From Betaproteobacteria bacterium (GTDB lineage: Bacteria > Pseudomonadota > Gammaproteobacteria > Burkholderiales > UBA9220), in NCBI GenBank assembly GCA_003519965.1, contig DOVS01000216.1:1-5497 (forward strand): DNA of 5,497 nucleotides. The letters run 5' to 3'. Under the pieces are notes generated by a model. It saw nothing but the letters and a program-made list of their open reading frames with translations, made no database searches and was not told the DNA's origin. A program made the position numbers and the translations under genes. Position 1 is the first letter of the stretch, and every line of letters starts with the position of its first letter. This document shows positions 1-5,131 of the stretch, piece after piece.

Positions 1-120
1 CATAAAATTACGCGCCTGATAATTACGCACGCCGGTCCAACGAGTGGTTTGGCCGGGAGCGGCGGCAAAATCGTCGATGCTGAACTCGGATGGCTCCGAT
101 TTAACTAGCCAATAACGCAT
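1..120 (-). CDS. EVE (PUA-like) domain protein, N-terminal 40 codons only
   Basis: The reading frame starts at ATG 120-118 and stays open to the window edge, so only the first 40 residues are visible. They begin MRYWLVKSEPSEFSIDDFAA and end in GVRNYQARNFM. The YWLxKSEPxxFSIDD opening and the W-x-GVRNYQARNFM stretch are the signature of the EVE domain family (COG2947), small PUA-like proteins thought to bind RNA or modified bases. The exact substrate in bacteria is not settled. The start lies inside the end of the cyclo-ligase gene (20-base overlap), which suggests translational coupling; I see no strong Shine-Dalgarno sequence before it. Family identity is confident; function is only a family-level prediction. 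Confidence 0.88.
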   Translation of the reverse strand, partial: MRYWLVKSEPSEFSIDDFAAAPGQTTRWTGVRNYQARNFM

Positions 121-745
121 GAAAAGTATCCGTTGTGGTTCCGCCAAATCGATAAAATTGGCGCTCGGAAAGCACAGCGTCCAAGCGGATGTCCCACGGA
201 TCGTCCGGCAACCGCTCCACTTGTTGACACGCGTACCCCACCCCGACCAGCAGCGGACGGCGCCATGCCTTGCGCTGCCGCAGATGCGCTAAACTGGCGT
301 CGTAGAACCCGCCGCCCATACCGAGGCGGTTACCGTGCGCGTCGAACCCCACCAGGGGAACGAACAGCAAATCGAGCTGCCACGCCCGCACCGGCCGCGG
401 CGACCCGTGTTCGAGAATACCGAAGCGGTTATGGCGCCAGTGGCGAGACGACGGGCCGATACGGTTAAACCGCAATCGCTTGCTAAAACGCGGCGGCAAG
501 GCCGGTAGGAAACAATGCTTGTTCAGCCATAACGCCTGATTAAGCAACGGCAGCAAATCCAACTCGCCGTCATGGGACAGGTAAAAACCGATCCGCCGGT
601 AACGCAGCAGCAAACCGGCGCGCAACGCCCGGCGCAACACGCTCGCCGCCGCCGCCTGCCGCGTCCGTCCGCTTAAGCCGCGGCGGCGGCGGCGCAGCTC
701 GGCGCGCAACGCGCGCTTATTCGCCGTAAGCGTGGATGACGGCAT
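101..745 (-). CDS. fau: 5-formyltetrahydrofolate cyclo-ligase (MTHFS family)
   Basis: This 214-residue enzyme should convert 5-formyl-THF to 5,10-methenyl-THF using ATP, in the cytoplasm, returning a storage or inhibitory folate to the one-carbon pool. The hallmark motif LVGFDAHGNRLGMGGGFYD is at residues 131-149. The usual basic N-terminal segment (KRALRAELRRRRRGLS, 10-25), the FYLSHDGELD stretch (54-63), RFGILEHG (107-114) and the C-terminal DPWDIRLDAVLSE (182-194) are all in family order. Length is normal. The ATG at 745 is well supported: an in-frame TAG lies at 757-755 and AGGG sits seven bases upstream. The position downstream of zapA and 6S RNA matches the conserved gammaproteobacterial arrangement (ygfA/fau in E. 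coli). The N-terminus is unusually arginine-rich, as is much of this genome's coding sequence. The 3' end overlaps the EVE-domain gene. Confidence 0.95.
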   Translation of the reverse strand: MPSSTLTANKRALRAELRRRRRGLSGRTRQAAAASVLRRALRAGLLLRYRRIGFYLSHDGELDLLPLLNQALWLNKHCFLPALPPRFSKRLRFNRIGPSSRHWRHNRFGILEHGSPRPVRAWQLDLLFVPLVGFDAHGNRLGMGGGFYDASLAHLRQRKAWRRPLLVGVGYACQQVERLPDDPWDIRLDAVLSERQFYRFGGTTTDTFHALLAS

Positions 746-804
746 GCGCGCGCCCTAACGCCTGCATCCAGCGGACGGCAAAAACACAGCCGTTAACGGT
801 CCGC

Positions 805-836
805 GAAAATAAGCGGCGCCCCATTTTAGGCGCCGC
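805..836 (-). terminator. Probable intrinsic terminator upstream of the cyclo-ligase gene
   Basis: Read on the minus strand, GCGGCGCC (836-829) pairs perfectly with GGCGCCGC (820-813) across an 8-base loop, and the stem is followed by the U-rich tail UUAUUUUC (812-805). This orientation would end transcripts coming from zapA and 6S RNA, about 60 bases before the cyclo-ligase start. If it works, the cyclo-ligase gene either has its own promoter downstream, which I could not identify, or depends on read-through. On the plus strand the same stem has no T-tract. Confidence 0.6.
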
Positions 837-1072
837 CCAGTTAATCGGTAAAACGGGGCGTCCCGCCATCCACCGGCATAACCGCGCCAGAGATGCAACG
901 CGCGAACAACGGATCCGGGAAAGCAACCGAATAGACGACTAGACGACGCCTTCTGGTTCATCGAAGCATCCAGCGGGAAAGTTGTTGGCAATAAACACGC
1001 GCCGGGCCGCCGCGGCCAAGCGCCGTTGGCTGCACGTTTGCTTGCGCATGCCGCCGGGGCGGTACGCCGCCG

Positions 1073-1103
1073 CGCTCTCCGGCTCCACTTGCGCCGGAGA
1101 GCG
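1073..1103. repeat. Perfect 11-base inverted repeat
   Basis: CGCTCTCCGGC at 1073-1083 and GCCGGAGAGCG at 1093-1103 are exact reverse complements separated by nine bases. The stem is very GC-rich and would be stable as RNA from either strand. It abuts the smaller terminator-like hairpin at 1102-1117. No protein, phage attachment site or known operator explains it. Confidence 0.7.
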
Positions 1104-1126
1104 GACGAACGCGTCCGTTTTGTTTT
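1102..1126 (+). terminator. Terminator-like hairpin on the plus strand with no assigned transcript
   Basis: CGGACG (1102-1107) pairs with CGTCCG (1112-1117) over the loop AACG and is followed directly by TTTTGTTTT (1118-1126). This is the form of an intrinsic terminator reading left to right. No plus-strand gene lies upstream of it. It could stop antisense transcription from entering the 6S RNA and zapA region, or end an unannotated small RNA that includes the 1073-1103 hairpin. The stem is short (6 bp), so confidence is moderate. Confidence 0.4.
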
Positions 1127-1206
1127 AAATCCATATAACCTCGATACGCCGCGTTGGGCCGAAGGCTAATGGAGAAAGATAGGCGATCCATTGGGAAAAC
1201 CAGAAA

Positions 1207-1383
1207 GAATCCCCCGCAAATGCCGTCAGGCCAATATCTTGAACCTAGGGTTCAAGGGGTCGCCACTGGAACGACATCAGGCGCATTCGCGAGGAACGCG
1301 CACAACAGTGTCCATGTGCGGCAACCGGCGGTTTCGTATTGGTTCAAAAGATGACTCGACCTTAACGCACACCGCAGGGGATA
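1207..1383 (-). ncRNA. ssrS: 6S RNA
   Basis: 6S RNA mimics an open promoter and binds the sigma70 RNA polymerase holoenzyme, lowering its activity in stationary phase. The location between zapA and the cyclo-ligase gene is its conserved gammaproteobacterial site. On the minus strand the 3' end reads GGCCTGACGGCATTTGCGG and then GGGATTC, close to the E. coli 3' end (GCCTGCGGCGGCATCTCGGAGATTC, from memory). A closing stem of about 11 bp joins 5' ATCCCCTGCGG (1382-1372) to 3' TTGCGGGGGAT (1219-1209). The 3' side of the central bubble holds the typical self-complementary CTTGAACC / GGTTCAAG element (1256-1249 with 1245-1238, 3-base loop). An apical hairpin, GCGCGTTC pairing with GAATGCGC, is also visible. 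About 177 nt compares with 183-184 nt in E. coli. Ends are estimated from the stem and may be off by a few bases. Confidence 0.92.
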
Positions 1384-1385
1384 AC

Positions 1386-1697
1386 TCAGAATAACTCGTC
1401 CTGGTCGGCCATCGCCAAATCCAGTTGTGCTTCCATACTTTTCATTCTACGCTTAAATTCGCCGACGTCAAAACTCCCGGTTACCCGCGTGGATAGTAGC
1501 TCGTGGGCGATATTCAAGGCCGCCATGATGGCGATGCGCTCGACCCCGATGACTTTGCCGGCGTCGCGAATTTCGTGCATTTTCCGGTCCAGGTAGTTCA
1601 CCGAGGTTAACAGCGCATCCTCGTCGCCCTCGGGGCAGGCGACGCGAAATTCCCGCCCCATGACGGTCACATCGATCGCCTTCACCTCTTGGTTCAT
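1386..1697 (-). CDS. zapA: Cell division protein ZapA
   Basis: This 103-residue cytoplasmic protein should bind FtsZ and promote bundling and crosslinking of Z-ring filaments. The N-terminal globular part (about 1-70) carries the family pattern VTVMGREFRVACPEGDEDALL, then YLDRKMHEIRDAGKVIGVER, then IAIMAALNIAHELL. The C-terminal part (about 78-103, EFKRRMKSMEAQLDLAMADQ) is the coiled coil used for dimer/tetramer assembly. Length is typical (E. coli 109). The ATG at 1697 overlaps the stop of the upstream coiled-coil gene (ATGA), and GAGG lies seven bases upstream within that gene, so the two are cotranslated. Only a couple of bases separate its stop from the inferred 5' end of 6S RNA. Confidence 0.95.
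   Translation of the reverse strand: MNQEVKAIDVTVMGREFRVACPEGDEDALLTSVNYLDRKMHEIRDAGKVIGVERIAIMAALNIAHELLSTRVTGSFDVGEFKRRMKSMEAQLDLAMADQDELF
1388..1393 (-). promoter_or_regulatory. Weak candidate -10 element for 6S RNA inside the zapA 3' end
   Basis: The minus strand reads TATTCT at 1393-1388 (4 of 6 matches to TATAAT), ending six bases before the inferred first base of 6S RNA (1382). A poor -35 match, TTGGCG, lies 19 bases upstream. Because 6S RNA starts so close to the zapA stop, any dedicated promoter has to lie within the zapA coding sequence. The alternative is processing from a zapA read-through transcript. Confidence 0.3.
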
Positions 1698-1894
1698 GCT
1701 TCCGCCTCGGGAATATGCGTCAGCAGGGCCTCGAGCCGTTGCGTCGCACCGTCTATTTTCTGGTGCAAGCGCTTACTTTCATTCTGCGACGCCGCTAAGT
1801 CCTGGCGCAACTGCGAATTCTCGGCGCGCAACCGCTGACACAGCTGCGCCACTTGGGCAACTTTTTCCTCCAGCGCGCCGAGTTCCGTTTCCAT
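1694..1894 (-). CDS. Small ZapB-like coiled-coil protein (TIGR02449 type)
   Basis: With ATG at 1894 the product has 66 residues (METELGALEEKVAQVAQLCQ...). It is almost entirely a heptad-patterned coiled coil from about residue 4 to 57, with repeated L/V positions and E/Q/R/K flanks, and a short PEAEA tail. This matches the small conserved proteins (TIGR02449 family, from memory) found next to zapA in gammaproteobacteria and resembling ZapB, so a Z-ring role is likely but inferred from context. A longer reading from TTG at 1930 (78 residues) is possible but rejected: that stretch is the -35 to -10 region of a good sigma70 promoter. No Shine-Dalgarno sequence precedes ATG 1894; the predicted transcript start coincides with the ATG itself. 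The stop overlaps the zapA start by four bases. Confidence 0.82.
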   Translation of the reverse strand: METELGALEEKVAQVAQLCQRLRAENSQLRQDLAASQNESKRLHQKIDGATQRLEALLTHIPEAEA

Positions 1895-1900
1895 GGACAC

Positions 1901-1930
1901 ACTATAATTGGGGAAAGCCAAGCCGGTCAA
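1901..1930 (-). promoter_or_regulatory. Sigma70 promoter for the coiled-coil gene, zapA and perhaps 6S RNA
   Basis: The minus strand shows TTGACC at 1930-1925 (5 of 6 to the -35 consensus), an 18-base spacer, and TATAGT at 1906-1901 (5 of 6 to the -10 consensus). The predicted start, seven bases past the -10, is A1894, the first base of the ATG. The promoter lies just beyond the btuF stop with no terminator between, so btuF read-through could add to expression. Confidence 0.65.
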
Positions 1931-1953
1931 CCAGTAACGCCGGATTGTGAAGG

Positions 1954-2856
1954 TTATTTACCAGCATTTTCCGCCGCCCGTCCGCGCCGCGCCGCGTCCA
2001 CTGCGCGGCAAACCTGCGCCGCGCCCGCCGCGAGACGCGGCCCCGGCCGGACAATATCGTCGGCGGTAATAAAAAACAAATGGTTTTCCTTCACCGCCGT
2101 CAATTGCGGCCAACGGCGCCAGAACCGCATCCATTGCGCACGGCGCCGCCGCCGGCCGGTCATTAAAATGGCGTCGGGATTGCCGGCCAGCACCGCTTCC
2201 ATGCCAACCGTCGGCGCTAAGGCGGACAAATCGCCGAATATGTTGCGCGCACCGCACAACCGCAGCACCGCGCTGATGATGTGGCGGCCATTAACCGTCA
2301 TTAAGGGCTGGTTCCAAATTTCAAAAAACACCCGCACCGGCGCGCGTTTTGCATACGTGGCCGCTAACTGGCCAATTTTGCCGCGGAAAGCCGCCGCCGC
2401 GCGGCGGGCGGTCTGTTCGCTGCCCGCCAGCCGCCCCAGCCGCTCCAGGGTGGCGGGAATATCCGACAGGCGGCGCGGCTCGCTGAAATACACCGGAAAA
2501 CCCAGCGCTTCCAAGCGAGCCACTTGGGCGGGAGGATTGCCGCTGCGCCACGCCACGATCAAATCCGGCCGCAACGCGGCAATCGCCTCTAAATCGAGGG
2601 AATGATAGTCGCCAACGCGCGGCAACCGGCGCGCCGGCGGCGGATAATCGCTATAGCGCACCACGCCGACCACCCGCCGGCCCGCGCCGGCGGCGAACAG
2701 CAACTCGGTCAAGTTGGGCGCCAGACTAACGATGCGCCGCGCGGGATGCGGCAGCACGATGACGCGCCCGGCGTCGTCCGTGACCGACACCCCGCCCGCC
2801 CAAGCGAAAGTACACGCCAGCCAGGCCAATAGCCCGGCCAGCGCCAGCCGTTTCAT
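1954..2856 (-). CDS. btuF: Periplasmic cobalamin-binding protein of the B12 ABC transporter
   Basis: This 300-residue protein should capture vitamin B12 in the periplasm and hand it to the BtuCD permease. A signal peptide is clear (MKRLALAGLLAWLACTFAWA, likely cleaved after residue 20). The class III binding-protein fold is marked by RIVSLAPNLTELLFAAGAG (41-59), YSDYPP (68-73), LEAIAALRPDLIVAWRSGNP (89-108), LGFPVYFSEP (118-127), VRVFFEIWNQPLMTVNG (174-190) and the VLRLCGARNIF segment (197-207). Cys201 and Cys283 correspond by motif to the BtuF cysteines that form a disulfide. Arg-rich patches (235-239, 244-248) are a local peculiarity. It follows btuB by 42 bases on the same strand, so it is probably in the same riboswitch-controlled operon. 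Its Shine-Dalgarno sequence is weak. btuC and btuD are not in this window. Confidence 0.92.
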   Translation of the reverse strand: MKRLALAGLLAWLACTFAWAGGVSVTDDAGRVIVLPHPARRIVSLAPNLTELLFAAGAGRRVVGVVRYSDYPPPARRLPRVGDYHSLDLEAIAALRPDLIVAWRSGNPPAQVARLEALGFPVYFSEPRRLSDIPATLERLGRLAGSEQTARRAAAAFRGKIGQLAATYAKRAPVRVFFEIWNQPLMTVNGRHIISAVLRLCGARNIFGDLSALAPTVGMEAVLAGNPDAILMTGRRRRRAQWMRFWRRWPQLTAVKENHLFFITADDIVRPGPRLAAGAAQVCRAVDAARRGRAAENAGK

Positions 2857-2898
2857 CGCACTGCCCGGCCGCTGCGCCGCACTGCAATTGGCAGGCGC

Positions 2899-4722
2899 TT
2901 ACTTCGGCGCGTAACGCAAAGTGAAGAAGACATTGCTTCCCGGTGTGTTATAGCCTTGAGCCAACACGTAGCGTTTGTCGAACACGTTGCCCCAACGGGC
3001 CGACAGCGACCAACCCCGCCGCAGCCGGTAGGTCGCGGTGAGGTTCACCAAACCGTAGCCGCCCATCTGATTGGCGGCTGTGTTGGGAATACCATCGTAG
3101 CGGGCGCCAGAAGCGACGATCTCGCCGCCAAGGCGCCAGGCCCCAATCGCCTTGGCGACGCTCAGCCGGCCGAATTTCCGCGCCCGCCGTGTCAGCTGTT
3201 GATGATTGATCTCGTCGCGGGGCTCCTGGAAAGTCACCGTCGCGCCCACGGCCAGTCCAGCGACAACGCCACGATAGCTAAGCTCCTCGCCCTTAATCCG
3301 CGCCCGGCTGATATTGTAAGGAACCCAGCCTGTCGCCAAGGAAGAAACGATAAGATCATGAATCTGGTTGTCGAAATACACCAGCCGCACGTGTTGCGCC
3401 CCATGCGCATAACTGACGCCCGCCTCCTTGCTGCGCGACTGTTCCGGCTTAAGCTCCGGGTTGCTAAACCCCGGATAGTACAAATCGAGGAAAGTCGGCG
3501 CCTTAAATCCAGTGCCCAGAGAAATATGCCCCCGCCACGCCGGCGTGAACTGATAGCCATACGCCAGCGTGCCGGTCGTATGATGGCCGTATTGGCTATT
3601 GTCGTCGTAACGCCCGCTGACTTGCACGCGCTGCCGGCCGAAGCGGCCATCGTATCCCGCGAATGCGCTCTTTGTCGTGCGGTGCTTGTTAGCGTAAGCG
3701 TTCGTATTCGCGCCATAAATGCTTTGGCGCAGATGCTCCAGGCCGGCGGTTACCTGGCCGGCGGCGGTGGTGAAATCATTCTGCCACAGCACCTGATCTT
3801 GGTCGGTGCCCACGGCATTATGATAAGAGGCATGGGTGTCGGCGTCATCGCTGCCCCGGCCGACGCGCACCAAGCTTTGCCACCGCCGGGTCAGCCGGTT
3901 GCGGCTGTAAACGCTATATTCCGTCAGCGTCTGGTGCGTCACGGCGTCATTGCCCACGCCGGCGTCGAAATGGCTGGCGGCGTCGCTATAGAACCAGTTC
4001 ACCCCTGCCTCGCTGCGGTGGTCGAAATGATAGGACAGCCTTCCCGAAGTATTCGTATTGCGGTACCCATCGTCATCCGGATTGTAAGTATAAGTAGCAG
4101 CCCGGGCATTGGTTGCGGAAAAACCGTTGCTTTTCAAGTGCCCCGCATCAACGCTGAAGCGCCACTTGCCGCTTTTCCCGAGAAAACCGCCGTTTACCGC
4201 CCGAGCGCCATAGGAACCGGCGCTGATGCTGAAATGAGGACGCGGACGGCCCGCGCCGCGCCGCGTGAATATCTGAATCACGCCGCCGATGGCGTCCGAT
4301 CCGTACAGGCCACTGGCCGGACCGCGCAAGATTTCAATATGGTCGATCTGGTCGAGCGGGATGTTTTGAATGGCGGTGGCCCCATCAACCGCCGAGCTCA
4401 ACCGCATGCCGTCCACCAGCACCAACGTATGGCTGCTATTGGCGCCGCGGATAAAAATGCTGCTTAGGGTGCCGCGGCCGCCGTTGCTCGAAACTTCGAC
4501 GCCGGCGCGAGACTGTAGCAACTGCGCCAGGGTTTGCTGTCCCGCCTGGCGAATTTCGCGAGAATTAATAACGGTAATATCGCTCAGGGTATCCGCCACT
4601 GGCTCCGGCGTGCGGGTGGCCGTCACCACCACGTCCTGGCCTTGGTAAAGCGGCAAGTTGTCCGCGAACGCCGGCTGCGCCAGCATCAGCGCGGCAAGGG
4701 TCAATCGATAAGAAGGCTTCAC
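2899..4722 (-). CDS. btuB: TonB-dependent vitamin B12 outer-membrane receptor
   Basis: This 607-residue protein (E. coli BtuB 614) should import cobalamin across the outer membrane using TonB energy. A signal peptide (VKPSYRLTLAALMLAQPAFA) is followed by a TonB-box-like segment QDVVVTATR (29-37). The plug domain has SDITVINSREIRQAG (47-61), IRGANSSHTLVLVDGMRL (91-108) and IEILRGPASGLYGSDAIGG (129-147). The remainder is a beta-barrel of alternating aromatic/polar strands, with GTGFKAPTFLDLYYPGFSNPELKPEQS as the typical mid-barrel signature, ending FFTLRYAPK. I chose GTG 4722: GGAG lies six bases upstream and the signal peptide starts directly there. The frame extends to a GTG at 4776, but the extra 18 residues would sit in front of the signal peptide. 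The upstream cobalamin riboswitch and downstream btuF support the substrate assignment. Confidence 0.94.
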   Translation of the reverse strand: MKPSYRLTLAALMLAQPAFADNLPLYQGQDVVVTATRTPEPVADTLSDITVINSREIRQAGQQTLAQLLQSRAGVEVSSNGGRGTLSSIFIRGANSSHTLVLVDGMRLSSAVDGATAIQNIPLDQIDHIEILRGPASGLYGSDAIGGVIQIFTRRGAGRPRPHFSISAGSYGARAVNGGFLGKSGKWRFSVDAGHLKSNGFSATNARAATYTYNPDDDGYRNTNTSGRLSYHFDHRSEAGVNWFYSDAASHFDAGVGNDAVTHQTLTEYSVYSRNRLTRRWQSLVRVGRGSDDADTHASYHNAVGTDQDQVLWQNDFTTAAGQVTAGLEHLRQSIYGANTNAYANKHRTTKSAFAGYDGRFGRQRVQVSGRYDDNSQYGHHTTGTLAYGYQFTPAWRGHISLGTGFKAPTFLDLYYPGFSNPELKPEQSRSKEAGVSYAHGAQHVRLVYFDNQIHDLIVSSLATGWVPYNISRARIKGEELSYRGVVAGLAVGATVTFQEPRDEINHQQLTRRARKFGRLSVAKAIGAWRLGGEIVASGARYDGIPNTAANQMGGYGLVNLTATYRLRRGWSLSARWGNVFDKRYVLAQGYNTPGSNVFFTLRYAPK

Positions 4723-4871
4723 TTTAAACTCCGGTTCGGCATGCGTCCCCGCACGCTGATTGCTGGGGTTAAACACACGGAAGCCGGGGAATGGATCATT
4801 CCTTATTCATCGCGCATGGCGGGACAAATCCTTGGGCGCCGCATCCCCGCGGGCTTCCAATTTCCATTCCG
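4723..4871 (-). promoter_or_regulatory. btuB leader downstream of the riboswitch: candidate expression platform
   Basis: This stretch links the aptamer to the btuB start. The minus-strand segment CCATTCCCCGGCTTCC (4794-4779) can pair in two overlapping ways. GGAATGG at 4870-4864 matches its CCATTCC half. GGAAGCC plus GGGGA, at 4858-4852 and 4848-4844 with a 3-base bulge, matches its TCCCCGGCTTCC half. The two pairings exclude each other, as expected for a switch. I see no hairpin with a U-tract, so translational control near the Shine-Dalgarno sequence (GGAG, 4732-4729) or Rho-dependent control is more likely than an intrinsic terminator. This is inference from base pairing by eye. Confidence 0.4.
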
Positions 4872-5057
4872 GGCCGGTATCCGGGCTCGTGAAACAGCGC
4901 GCCGCCTTCCCATGAACCAAGATGGCCACAGTGGCGTGGTTGGCGCGCTTGCACTCACTTACCGTTGCGGGGGCAGCACAGGCATAGGCGGCGGTTATCT
5001 TGCCGCCGCACCTGTTTCCCGTTTAACTCGCGCCGCTGAGGGCGGCGCAGGCACCAC
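4872..5057 (-). ncRNA. Cobalamin riboswitch (AdoCbl/B12 box)
   Basis: The aptamer's conserved blocks appear in order on the minus strand: GGTGCC near 5055-5050, then GTTAAACGGGAAACAGGTG (5026-5008), then GCCTGTGCTGCCCCCGCAAC with GGTAAGTG following (4983-4956), CCACTGTGGCC (4935-4925), CATGGGAAGGCGGC (4914-4901), and finally CACGAGCCCGGATACCGGCC (4891-4872), the B12-box end. It lies in the leader of btuB, where this class usually sits. Binding of adenosylcobalamin is expected to reduce btuB, and probably btuF, expression. Spacing and length (about 186 nt) are normal. End coordinates are approximate. Confidence 0.95.
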
Positions 5058-5071
5058 GAAATGCGGACGCT

Positions 5072-5080
5072 ATTCTAGCA
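5072..5080 (-). promoter_or_regulatory. Extended -10 promoter for the riboswitch-btuB-btuF transcript
   Basis: The minus strand reads TGCTAGAAT at 5080-5072, an extended -10 (TG, one base, then TAGAAT with 5 of 6 matches). The predicted start is around 5066-5064, a few bases before the riboswitch. The sequence at the usual -35 distance (CCCAAC, 5100-5095) is a poor match, which fits an extended -10 promoter. That region overlaps the -35 of the divergent plus-strand promoter. Confidence 0.6.
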
Positions 5081-5095
5081 AATTTTCCCGCCGCG

Positions 5096-5124
5096 TTGGG
5101 ATTTCGGCGAAACTTTGCTATCGT
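5096..5124 (+). promoter_or_regulatory. Candidate promoter for the heptosyltransferase gene
   Basis: TTGGGA at 5096-5101 (4 of 6), a 17-base spacer, and TATCGT at 5119-5124 (4 of 6) preceded by TG in the extended -10 position (5116-5117). The predicted start falls at 5131-5132, at or next to the ATG. Hexamer matches are modest, but spacing is ideal and the extended TG adds support. Confidence 0.45.
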
Positions 5125-5131
5125 TCGCGTC

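Larger units (their letters stand above)
746..1206. other. 461-base interval between 6S RNA and the cyclo-ligase gene; hairpins but no convincing gene
   Basis: No recognisable protein, tRNA or mobile element was seen. It contains a minus-strand terminator-like hairpin (805-836), a long perfect inverted repeat (1073-1103), a plus-strand terminator-like hairpin (1102-1126), a 10-base palindrome CCGTTAACGG at 790-799, and an 8-base tandem duplication TAGACGAC at 932-947. Two short minus-strand frames are possible. One has ATG at 1133 (58 codons, MDLKQNGRV..., with GAGG four bases upstream). The other runs 939-1124 and has GC-rich third positions but no good start; an internal ATG at 1049 would give 36 residues. 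Neither resembles a family I know, and neither is called as a gene. Confidence 0.6.

Noticed and set aside
932..947. Tandem duplication TAGACGAC x2 as a repeat array or target-site duplication
   Set aside because: Only two 8-base copies, directly adjacent and with no element between them; most simply a small slippage event.
1238..1256. Reading the near-palindrome CTTGAACC/GGTTCAAG as a plus-strand 6S RNA or as an operator
   Set aside because: The flanking 3' sequence (GGCCTGACGGCAT...) and the closing stem match 6S RNA only on the minus strand, consistent with zapA and fau orientation.
1853..2605. A 250-codon open frame on the plus strand
   Set aside because: It is antisense to btuF and the coiled-coil gene, and its low-complexity Arg/Ala-rich product has no family signature.
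2797..2856. BtuF as a lipoprotein because of Cys15 in the signal peptide
   Set aside because: The residues before Cys15 (WLA) do not make a lipobox with Leu at -3, and a normal AWA cleavage site follows at residues 18-20.
2956..4467. A 503-codon open frame on the plus strand
   Set aside because: It lies entirely antisense to btuB, its translation has no recognisable domain, and long shadow frames are common in GC-rich genes.
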